DNA of 14,753 nucleotides, from contig DQCG01000054.1 of NCBI GenBank assembly GCA_003533825.1, forward strand, positions 8,496-23,248, given 5' to 3'. A program made the translations under genes and the position numbers. The notes beneath the pieces were generated by a model. That model was not told the origin of the DNA, made no database searches, and worked only from the letters and a program-made list of their open reading frames with translations. Source of the stretch: Phycisphaerales bacterium (lineage in GTDB: Bacteria > Planctomycetota > Phycisphaerae > Sedimentisphaerales > Anaerobacaceae). This document shows, piece by piece, positions 1 through 7,704 of the stretch (positions within the stretch are counted from its first letter, which is position 1; each line of letters starts with the position of its first letter).

Positions 1-1104
1 GTCATCGATAATTACAGCCCCGATTTCATCTGGTTTGATTTTGCCCTGGATTCTATCGCCGAGGGTTACGTTAAAGACTTCCTTGCCTATTACTACAATC
101 ACGCCCAGGCCAACGGTAAAGAAGTAGTCGTTACTTACAAGGGCAACGACCTTGTGCCCGGCTCAGGTGTTCGAGATTTGGAACTTGGCCAGGAGCCCAA
201 GATAACTTACCACGAGTGGATCACCGACTCGACCGTAGATGACCGCGGTGCGTGGGGCTATGCCAATGACCTTACGTTCAAGACTCCCAACAGGCTGATC
301 GACAACCTGGTTGACCGAGTCAGCAAGAACGGTTACCTCCTGCTAAATGTCGGGCCCAAGCCCGACGGAACAATCCCGGACGGCGCGCGCGACCTGCTGC
401 TCGAGATGGGCACATGGCTTGATGTCAACGGCGAGGCCATCTATGGCACCAGCCCGTGGTTTATCGCTGGTGAGGGACCGACAAATCTCGGCGAAGCTAC
501 CGATATCGGTTTCAACGAAGCTGACACCGTTTATACTAACAAGGACATTCGTTTCACGGTCAAAGGTGATGTGCTTTATGTCACGTTTCTCGCCTGGCCC
601 GGTGAAGAAGCCATAATCACTACTCTGCGCGGCGCGGGTGAGGAGGATGAGGACGAAGAGGATGAAGAAGAACAAGAAGGTCATGATGAGGATGAAGACA
701 TACCTTCAATTGCGGGCAAGACATTTACCATAGAGGATGATGATGCAGAGTATAAGTGGGTATTCAAAGAAGACGGTAAACTTACTGTATCCGGCGGAGA
801 GGCCGGCGACGGTACCGATGGTGAGTACGAACAGGAAGGGCGAGAAGTATTCATAACGGTTGCTGCTTTTGAAATCGAGGGAATATATGACGGTGAGAAT
901 TTCAAAATCATTGAAGATGAAGCTCCTGGATATCCGGGCTTCTATCCGCAGGAAATCAAGCGTATCAGCATGCTGGGCGACGGCAAGAAACTCGATTGGA
1001 AACTGACACGCAAGGGGCTCGTTATCGAAATTCCTGATAAAAAGCCTTGTAAACATGCTTTCGTTTTCAAGATCGAACGCTACCATCATCCGAAGATTAA
1101 TTGA
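1..1104 (+). CDS. GH29 alpha-L-fucosidase, 3' part (5' end outside window)
   Basis: The frame is open from base 1 to a TGA at 1102-1104; 367 codons are visible and the N-terminus is missing. The enzyme should release alpha-L-fucose from glycan ends by a retaining mechanism, probably outside the cytoplasm. Family marks seen: SPDFIWFDFA near the left edge, whose Asp (bases 37-39) sits where GH29 has its nucleophile; AWGYAND; NGYLLLNVGPKPDGTIPD; and WLDVNGEAIYGTSPW, the end of the catalytic barrel. A C-terminal beta-sandwich follows (TNKDIRFTVKGDVLYVTFLAWP). It is interrupted at about 634-939 by an acidic linker and a lipocalin-like segment, and then resumes with YPQEIKRISMLGDGKKLDWK and KKPCKHAFVFKIER. 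The GTG at 154 is internal, not the start. The next gene begins 43 bases on. The family call is firm; substrate and signal peptide cannot be judged. Confidence 0.93.
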   Translation, partial: VIDNYSPDFIWFDFALDSIAEGYVKDFLAYYYNHAQANGKEVVVTYKGNDLVPGSGVRDLELGQEPKITYHEWITDSTVDDRGAWGYANDLTFKTPNRLIDNLVDRVSKNGYLLLNVGPKPDGTIPDGARDLLLEMGTWLDVNGEAIYGTSPWFIAGEGPTNLGEATDIGFNEADTVYTNKDIRFTVKGDVLYVTFLAWPGEEAIITTLRGAGEEDEDEEDEEEQEGHDEDEDIPSIAGKTFTIEDDDAEYKWVFKEDGKLTVSGGEAGDGTDGEYEQEGREVFITVAAFEIEGIYDGENFKIIEDEAPGYPGFYPQEIKRISMLGDGKKLDWKLTRKGLVIEIPDKKPCKHAFVFKIERYHHPKIN

Positions 1105-1135
1105 GAAAGATAAACAATGTAATTATTACTAAACT

Positions 1136-1141
1136 AAGGAG
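1136..1141 (+). promoter_or_regulatory. Ribosome binding site AAGGAG
   Basis: AAGGAG lies six bases before the ATG at 1148 and supports that start for the secreted LamG protein. It is one of the few clear Shine-Dalgarno sites in this gene run. Confidence 0.75.
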
Positions 1142-1147
1142 TGAATC

Positions 1148-3283
1148 ATGCAAAGGTTAGTGAGTCGCTTAGTCATTTTTGCTTTGCTTATATCTATCGC
1201 CCGCCCGTTAATGGCCGCTGAAGAAGGACTGGCAGGCTGGTGGAAATTCGATGACATTCGCGTTGAACGCAGAGAGCTTGAAATGGAGAGAGGCGAAACC
1301 TTTTTGCCGAAAGAAGTCTTCGGTTTTGTGAAAAACAGCATCAATAATGTCGAAAGTGACCTCAACGGCAAGTTTTTCAAACAGGTAAAGGGAGTCAGTG
1401 GCGGTGCCGTCCTTTTGGATGGAAATACTTCTTTCATCGAAGTAAACGATGATGATGTGCCGCGAGTTAGCGGTGATTTTAGTGTAGAAGCCTGGATTGC
1501 TTTGGGCGCATATCCGAATAATGTTTGCCCAATCGTTGATAATCAAAGAGATCCGGCAGAAGGTTATTTCAATGGATACTTTTTCGGATTGGATGCACTT
1601 GGCAGGCTGATACTTCGAATTGCGACCGATGGTAGGGATGAGGAAGTGGTTGGTACCAAAACGATTCCACTTTACAGATGGACTCAAATCGCATGTACAT
1701 ATTCTTCAGAAAATGGGATGAAAATATATGTGAACGGCACATTAGTCGGCTTAAAAAAACCAAATCATGAATTTACACCTTCGCAGGAATGGGTAAATAT
1801 TCTTATCGGAAAGAGCAGGGCTAAGCAAAGACCTTATGGAACCATCAGGCCTTACGGGACTAAGCCATTCGATATGTTTTATGACGGCCTTATAGATGAG
1901 CTTAAAATTTACGATACGGAATTGTCAGCCAAGGCGGTAAAAAAATCCTATTCAGCCATTAAAACAAATACCGCTCCCGACCTTCCCGAACGAAAAATGC
2001 CTACAGGGCCGTTGAAAATTGGTGTTTTTGCTGCCATCAATACCAATCTGAGATATTATGAAGCCTATGACGCCCTTTGGCACGTGGACAAAGGATGTGA
2101 CGTTGTCGTCCGGTTTGATGAATACCCCTGTGAATTTGTTTTCTGGAAAGGTGCTAATTATCAGGCACATCTCGTGACGGAAAAAGGGTACTGGTTCAAC
2201 AATGGATTTAACGAAGGCTGGAATGAACACGGCAGTTGCGAACCTATGTCGGACAAGCAGGCAAGGCACGCCCTTGTCAAGGTCTTGGAAAGTAACGACG
2301 CCCGGATTGTGGTTCAATGGCGATACGCCCTGGTGGACAACTGGTATCAATTCGCTTTTTTTGATCCTGCTACAGATCGGGGTGACTGGACCAATGAGAC
2401 CTACTATATTTATCCGGATATGGTTGCTGTCAGGGAGGATGTACTGCTGAGCAATGCTCCCCGTGCCGAGCATGAATGGCAGGAAAGTATGGTTGTGCCG
2501 GGACCGGGGCAGGCGCCTGCGGATCTCTTGGAATATGCGGCGTTGACTTTGGGCAATGACAAAGGGGAGTTTCACACCTATTCATGGGAGCATAAAACGC
2601 CGCCCCATCTTCCGCCCCTGCCAAAAAATCCCAATATTCAGCTTGTGAATATGAAATCCAAATATAAACCTTTTTCCATCTTAAGGCCGCAGGACGATCC
2701 GTCTATTGATGTTTACTCAGGTGAAATTAGAAGGAATATCAGCGTATTTCCCTGGTGGAATCACTGGCCTGTTGCACAGAAACCGACAGATGGCAGGTGG
2801 GCCATGTTTGCCGATAGGCCTTCCCATTCCTCATTATCACATTGGTTCTGGGAAGCCTACGATATGACGGACCGCTCTATGACCAAGCTGATGCTAACCG
2901 GTATGACTGATAAAGCGGCTGAGGAATTGCTGCCCCTTGCCAGAAGCTGGTACAATCCCCCTAAGATTAAAAAATCAGCAAATTTGAAAGCCCATTACGA
3001 TCAGGCACAGAGGGCCTACATTTTGTCCGTCGAGAATGAATCGAATAATATCGAGTTTAATATTGTTGCTTCCAAAGAATCGCCGGTAATCAATCCCGCG
3101 TTTGTAATTCGAGACTGGGGAAAGAACAATTTGTCATTGAAAATTAACGGTAAAGAGATATCCCCGGGGAAGGATTTCCGTTACGGATGTATCAATAATC
3201 TGGATAGCAGTGATTTGGTTGTGTGGATACGATATGAATCCACCAAACCTGTTGAAATAACGTTTGCACCCCGTAAAAAGTAA
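1148..3283 (+). CDS. Secreted LamG protein with an unrecognised conserved C-terminal region
   Basis: The product is 711 aa. Residues 1-23 form a Sec signal peptide with a likely cut after PLMA; there is no lipobox. Residues about 27-265 are a LamG/concanavalin A-like jelly roll: LAGWWKFDD at the start, SGGAVLLDGNTSFIEV, DFSVEAWIALGAYP, and DGLIDELKIYDTELSAKAVK at the end. Such domains usually bind glycans. Residues about 285-600 match a type of region I associate with uncharacterised planctomycete and Bacteroidota proteins but cannot assign to a Pfam or CAZy family. It has conspicuous conserved-looking stretches: CDVVVRFDEYPCEFVFWKGA, HGSCEPMSDKQ, RIVVQWRYALVDNWY, GDWTNETYYIYPD and EHEWQESMVV. 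Residues about 620-711 look like an all-beta C-terminal domain. The start is fixed by AAGGAG six bases upstream. A role in binding or cleaving the same polysaccharide as its neighbours is inferred from position only. Confidence 0.88.
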   Translation: MQRLVSRLVIFALLISIARPLMAAEEGLAGWWKFDDIRVERRELEMERGETFLPKEVFGFVKNSINNVESDLNGKFFKQVKGVSGGAVLLDGNTSFIEVNDDDVPRVSGDFSVEAWIALGAYPNNVCPIVDNQRDPAEGYFNGYFFGLDALGRLILRIATDGRDEEVVGTKTIPLYRWTQIACTYSSENGMKIYVNGTLVGLKKPNHEFTPSQEWVNILIGKSRAKQRPYGTIRPYGTKPFDMFYDGLIDELKIYDTELSAKAVKKSYSAIKTNTAPDLPERKMPTGPLKIGVFAAINTNLRYYEAYDALWHVDKGCDVVVRFDEYPCEFVFWKGANYQAHLVTEKGYWFNNGFNEGWNEHGSCEPMSDKQARHALVKVLESNDARIVVQWRYALVDNWYQFAFFDPATDRGDWTNETYYIYPDMVAVREDVLLSNAPRAEHEWQESMVVPGPGQAPADLLEYAALTLGNDKGEFHTYSWEHKTPPHLPPLPKNPNIQLVNMKSKYKPFSILRPQDDPSIDVYSGEIRRNISVFPWWNHWPVAQKPTDGRWAMFADRPSHSSLSHWFWEAYDMTDRSMTKLMLTGMTDKAAEELLPLARSWYNPPKIKKSANLKAHYDQAQRAYILSVENESNNIEFNIVASKESPVINPAFVIRDWGKNNLSLKINGKEISPGKDFRYGCINNLDSSDLVVWIRYESTKPVEITFAPRKK

Positions 3284-3355
3284 AGTTCTCAAACGACAGG
3301 GAGGGCAGTGGAAAATAACTGCGAAATGATAGTTTAAAAAATTAAGGGCATAGAT

Positions 3356-5521
3356 ATGACAAAAATTATGATTTTATCGATTTCAATTCTATCTTTATTT
3401 CTTGCAGGCTGCGCGGGTAATGCTGAAATACTTATTGCTGATTTTGAAGGAGATAGCTACAGCACCTGGCAGGTCGAAGGCGATGCATTTGGGCAAAAAC
3501 CCGCCGAAGGGACATTGGAAAACCAGCGAGATGTAAGCGGTTTTTTAGGAAAGGGCCTGGTTAATACTTACCTCAATGGCGACGAAACAACCGGTGTTCT
3601 AACCTCGCCCGAATTTAAAATAGAGCGAAAATTCATCAATTTCCTCGTTGGCGGTGGGGATTCCAGACGTATTCGTATCGAACTGCTGGTGGACAATCAG
3701 GTAAAACTTGCTGCTTCAGGCAGGGAAAGTGAAGCCCTGGAATGGGAAAATTGGGATGTCTCCGAGTTCATCGGAAGAAATGCGAAAATCCGAATTGTCG
3801 ATAGAGATCGAGGAGGCTGGGGACATATCCTCATAGACCATATCTACCAGAGTAACGCGGGCAGAGGAGCACAGCCAAAGACTCGCCGGTTTACTTTACG
3901 AAATAAATATCTCAATTTTCCGGTTAAAAGAACAGCAAAAGAACGGTTGGTAAGTTTGATAACAGACGGCAAAAAGCTGCGCGAGTTTAGTGTCAGGCTT
4001 GCTCATGATGATCCGGATTACTGGGTCTATCTTGAGATTGGCGAATTTAAAGGAAAAAAAGCAAACCTGCATATCAATAAATACGATCCGCAAAGCACTA
4101 AAGGTTTCGATAAGGTTTTTCAGGCCGATAAGTTTCCCGGCCAGGAAAACCTTTATAAAGAGAAGTTGCGTCCCCAGTTCCACTTCACTTCAAAACGTGG
4201 CTGGAACAATGACACAAACGGACTGGCTTATTATGACGGTGAATACCACATGTTCTATCAGCACAATCCATTTGGCTGGCCCTGGGGTAATATGACATGG
4301 GGACATGCCGTCAGTACGGATTTGATTCACTGGACAGAGCTTGGCGATGCAATCCACCCTGACGAGCTTGGCACAATATTCTCAGGAGGGGCCGTTGTTG
4401 ACCATAAAAACACTTCAGGTTTCCAGACAGGCGATGAAAAACCGATTGTATGTTTCTATACATCGGCGGGCGGAACAAATCCATGGTCCAAAGGCCAGCC
4501 CTTTACGCAATCCATCGCATACAGTAATGACAGGGGCAGAACTTTTACGAAATACCAGGGCAATCCTATAATCGGCCACATAAGAGGAGGTAATCGAGAT
4601 CCCAAGGTCATCTGGTATGAGCCGACAAAGAAATGGGTCATGGTCTTGTACGTTGAAGAAAGCGATATGGATTTCTTTACCTCTACCGACCTGAAAAATT
4701 GGACCAAGACCAGCAGGATTAAAAGCTTTCACGAATGTCCCGAACTTTTCGAATTGTCAGTCGATGGTGACGAAAATAATAAAAAATGGGTGTTGTACGG
4801 AGCTGCTGCCGATTACTTCATCGGCTCCTTCGACGGCAAAGAATTCAAACCCGAAACCGAAAGCATCACATTCGACCACGGAAACGCCTTCTATGCCTCG
4901 CAGACTTTCAGCGATATTCCGGAAGAAGACGACAGGCGCATCATGATGGGCTGGGGGCAGGTTCCTATGCCGGAGATGCCCTGGAACCAGATGATAAGTT
5001 TCCCGCTCGTACTTAGCTTACGAACAACCAAAGATGGCATTAGAATGTTTGCCGTACCGGTAAAAGAAGTTGAAAAACTGCACAAGGAAAAACATTCCTA
5101 TTCTGACGAGATAATCGATGGAACTGAAACACTTTCCGGCATCAACGGCGAACTTTTCCATATAAGAGCGGAATTCGATGTAGGCAACGCCGATTCCTTC
5201 GGAATTATCGTTCGCGAATACAACATAACCTATGATGCAGAAGATAATTGCATTATCTGTACAGGCCCTGAAAGTGATATCGGCCCCGAGAGATTCCATG
5301 AACCGCACAGTGAACCTCTTAAGCCTGTAGATGGAAAAATAAGTATCGAGATACTCGTTGACAGGTCCATGGTCGAGGTGTTCCCGAACAACGGCCGTTA
5401 TTATTTCCCGATGGGTGCTTATCTCGTAGACAGGGATCCGGCAATCAAAGTTTTTTCCGAAGGAGGAAAAACCAAGCTAAACAGTCTCGAAATCTACGAG
5501 CTTAAATCTATCTGGAAATAA
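3356..5521 (+). CDS. GH32 fructanase lipoprotein (levanase/inulinase-like), copy 1
   Basis: The product is 721 aa. A lipoprotein signal ends in the lipobox LAGC (Cys19), so the protein is probably membrane anchored outside the cytoplasm. Residues about 25-167 form an N-terminal beta-sandwich module frequent in planctomycete and Bacteroidota fructanases (LIADFEGDSYSTWQVEGDAF to GGWGHILIDHI). Residues about 177-262 match a DUF4980-type module (KYLNFPVK, DGKKLREFSVRLA, DYWVYLEI). The GH32 five-bladed propeller runs from about 270 to 570: WNNDTNG with nucleophile Asp286, RDP with transition-state stabiliser Asp415, ECP with acid/base Glu460. The C-terminal beta-sandwich is about 575-721 (LVDRSMVEVFPNNG). 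It should hydrolyse beta-fructosidic bonds in fructans or sucrose-like substrates; linkage and endo/exo mode cannot be read. The nucleophile motif has Thr where most GH32 have Pro. Start: ATG with AAGGG seven bases upstream. Confidence 0.95.
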   Translation: MTKIMILSISILSLFLAGCAGNAEILIADFEGDSYSTWQVEGDAFGQKPAEGTLENQRDVSGFLGKGLVNTYLNGDETTGVLTSPEFKIERKFINFLVGGGDSRRIRIELLVDNQVKLAASGRESEALEWENWDVSEFIGRNAKIRIVDRDRGGWGHILIDHIYQSNAGRGAQPKTRRFTLRNKYLNFPVKRTAKERLVSLITDGKKLREFSVRLAHDDPDYWVYLEIGEFKGKKANLHINKYDPQSTKGFDKVFQADKFPGQENLYKEKLRPQFHFTSKRGWNNDTNGLAYYDGEYHMFYQHNPFGWPWGNMTWGHAVSTDLIHWTELGDAIHPDELGTIFSGGAVVDHKNTSGFQTGDEKPIVCFYTSAGGTNPWSKGQPFTQSIAYSNDRGRTFTKYQGNPIIGHIRGGNRDPKVIWYEPTKKWVMVLYVEESDMDFFTSTDLKNWTKTSRIKSFHECPELFELSVDGDENNKKWVLYGAAADYFIGSFDGKEFKPETESITFDHGNAFYASQTFSDIPEEDDRRIMMGWGQVPMPEMPWNQMISFPLVLSLRTTKDGIRMFAVPVKEVEKLHKEKHSYSDEIIDGTETLSGINGELFHIRAEFDVGNADSFGIIVREYNITYDAEDNCIICTGPESDIGPERFHEPHSEPLKPVDGKISIEILVDRSMVEVFPNNGRYYFPMGAYLVDRDPAIKVFSEGGKTKLNSLEIYELKSIWK

Positions 5522-5537
5522 TAAGCAAAATATAAAG

Positions 5538-7694
5538 ATGGCAAAAACTATAACTACAATAAGTTCATTGTGTCTGCTCATTTTTATATTGTCAGGCTGC
5601 ATACATCTTGCCGGCAGGACTTCCGACGGCATTGTTCTTATAGAGGATTTTGAAACCGACTCGTATGGGAATTGGACAACCGAGGGAGATGCCTTTGGAG
5701 AAAGTCCCACAGAAGAGGACATGGTTGGTGTGCTGGGCAGCAGGATTGCGGCAAGCATAAACGGATCAGGTGTGGGTACGCTTACTTCACCGGTCTTCAT
5801 TATTGAACGCAATGCGATATATCTGTTGGTGGGGGCTATCGAAATCAATGGCCCCCCGCAGAAAATAGGGATTGAACTTCTTGTGGACGGCGATGTAGTC
5901 CGAACAACAACTCCATGTCGCTATCATGCGATGTTCTGGGAATCATGGGACGTTGCTGAACTCAAAGGTAAGAAAGCCCGGATTCGTATTGTTGACAAAG
6001 ATTTCAGAAGGCCGGCTTTCATTTTCGTCGACCATATTATTCAAAGCAACGTCCCCGCTAAGCGGCCGCTGCTTGAACGTACTATTGCTGTTACAAAACC
6101 GGTGCTGAACTTCCCTCTGAAGACTGGAGCAGCCAGGCACTACATCGAGCTTGTTGTGGATGGCAAACAGATTCGCGCTATGGACGTTGAACTGGCAACG
6201 GGTAATGATATCGATTACTGGGTGGTCACGGATCTTAATCCCTGGCTGGGCAAAGAATTGCTCATGCGCACGCGGCAACATCCACTTGGTAATGCGCACG
6301 TCCTCGCTCGGATTTCAGTCGAAGACGGCATCCGCGATGCGGACGGTCTGTACCGCGAGGTGCTGAGGCCACAGTTCCACTACTCGCCTAAACGGGGATG
6401 GATCAGCGATACCAACGGACTAATCTATTATGATGGTGAGTTTCACCTTTACTATCAGCACAATCCCTATGGCTGGGACCACAGCCGAAACGACTACAAC
6501 AAGACGTGGGGCCATGCAGTCAGTACAGATTTGGTTCATTGGAAGGAACTGGCCGGTGCAATCCATCCGGACCACCTGGGCACGATCTATTCAGGTTCGG
6601 CAGTGCTGGATAAGGACAACAGTGCCGGTTTCCAGAAGGGCAAAGAGAAGCCGATAGTAGCGTTTTATACATCCGCCGGCGGTAGAAGCCCCTGGTCCGT
6701 GGACAAAAAATTCAGCCAGTCGATAGCCTATAGTAACAACCGGGGCAGAACATTCACTCCATACAAGGGCAATCCGGTCCTGCCTAATATCGAGTATATT
6801 AACCGCGATCCCAAGGTCATCTGGCATGAACCGACCGGCAAATGGATTATGGTATTACATTTTCATGAGCGTGCCATGGCTTTCTTTACCTCTGATGACC
6901 TCAAGAGTTGGGAAAAGCAGAGCGAATTCGAGACACCCTATCTCATTGATTGCCCCGAGTTATTCCAATTGGCCGTGGATGGCGATAAGCATAATAAGAA
7001 ATGGATTATCTACGGCGGTTCCGGTGCGTACTATGTCGGTGATTTCGACGGCAAAGAATTCAAGCCCGAAACCGGAATAACGAAATACAACCACGGCGAC
7101 TGCTTCTACGCATCCCAAACCTTCAGCAATGTTCCCAAAGGTCGCCGGGTTCAAATGGCATGGGGAGTAATCCCCATGGAGGGCATGCCGTTTAACCAGC
7201 AGCTCCTTTTCCCTGTCGAACTTACGCTGCACACCACCGACGAAGGGCTCCGAATGTTTGCCTACCCTGTGAAGGAGATCGAGAGCATCTATGTAAAAGA
7301 ATACGTATGGACTGGTATAAAACTAAAGCCAGGGCAAAACATTATATCCGGTGTCAAGGGTGAGCTTTTCGATATTGATGCTGAGTTTGAGACCGGCATC
7401 CCTGATGAGTTTGGTTTCTTTATCAACGATTTTTCGGTTAAATATAACGTCGAAAAAAATCAATTGTCCTGTGAAGATTCGGTAGCAAAGCTCAAACCAA
7501 TCGACGGGAAAATCCGGCTGCGCATCCTGGTTGATCGAGTTTCGATTGAAATTTTTGCGAACGACGGCAGGATATACATGCCGATTCGTGCAATTCCAGA
7601 ATCAGACGAACGAACACTTGAAGTCTTCACAAAAGCCGGCAACATTAAAATCAGTTCCCTTAAAATACGCGAACTGAAATCAATTTGGAAATAG
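5538..7694 (+). CDS. GH32 family lipoprotein, copy 2, with Asp at the acid/base position
   Basis: The product is 718 aa with the same architecture as the preceding gene: lipobox LSGC (Cys21), N-terminal sandwich about 33-170 (IEDFETDSYGNWTTEGDAF), DUF4980-type module about 180-262 (PVLNFPLK, DGKQIRAMDVELA), GH32 propeller about 275-585 and C-terminal sandwich to the end. Both proteins finish in ELKSIWK, so they are duplicates. The nucleophile motif reads WISDTNG (Asp291) and RDP is kept (Asp424). The ECP acid/base motif, however, reads DCP (Asp471, codon GAT at 6948-6950). Copy 2 also has about four extra residues in the loop between YQHNPYGW and TWGHAVS. It begins 16 bases after copy 1 without a clear Shine-Dalgarno site and may be translationally coupled. 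It may have altered specificity, slow catalysis or a binding role; family membership is certain, activity is not. Confidence 0.93.
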   Translation: MAKTITTISSLCLLIFILSGCIHLAGRTSDGIVLIEDFETDSYGNWTTEGDAFGESPTEEDMVGVLGSRIAASINGSGVGTLTSPVFIIERNAIYLLVGAIEINGPPQKIGIELLVDGDVVRTTTPCRYHAMFWESWDVAELKGKKARIRIVDKDFRRPAFIFVDHIIQSNVPAKRPLLERTIAVTKPVLNFPLKTGAARHYIELVVDGKQIRAMDVELATGNDIDYWVVTDLNPWLGKELLMRTRQHPLGNAHVLARISVEDGIRDADGLYREVLRPQFHYSPKRGWISDTNGLIYYDGEFHLYYQHNPYGWDHSRNDYNKTWGHAVSTDLVHWKELAGAIHPDHLGTIYSGSAVLDKDNSAGFQKGKEKPIVAFYTSAGGRSPWSVDKKFSQSIAYSNNRGRTFTPYKGNPVLPNIEYINRDPKVIWHEPTGKWIMVLHFHERAMAFFTSDDLKSWEKQSEFETPYLIDCPELFQLAVDGDKHNKKWIIYGGSGAYYVGDFDGKEFKPETGITKYNHGDCFYASQTFSNVPKGRRVQMAWGVIPMEGMPFNQQLLFPVELTLHTTDEGLRMFAYPVKEIESIYVKEYVWTGIKLKPGQNIISGVKGELFDIDAEFETGIPDEFGFFINDFSVKYNVEKNQLSCEDSVAKLKPIDGKIRLRILVDRVSIEIFANDGRIYMPIRAIPESDERTLEVFTKAGNIKISSLKIRELKSIWK

Positions 7695-7704
7695 AGCCAA
7701 AACG

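Noticed and set aside
343..684. 113-codon minus-strand frame with a hydrophobic N-terminus resembling a small membrane protein
   Set aside because: The Phe/Leu-rich start is simply the reverse reading of the GAG/GAT acidic tract of the fucosidase; there is no ribosome binding site.
640..702. Purine-rich tract looking like a simple DNA repeat
   Set aside because: It has no regular repeat unit and codes in frame for an acidic linker; it is treated as part of the fucosidase insertion.
1952..2575. 207-codon open frame on the minus strand
   Set aside because: It lies wholly inside the LamG protein gene, has no signal or recognisable domain, and reads as low-complexity shadow sequence.
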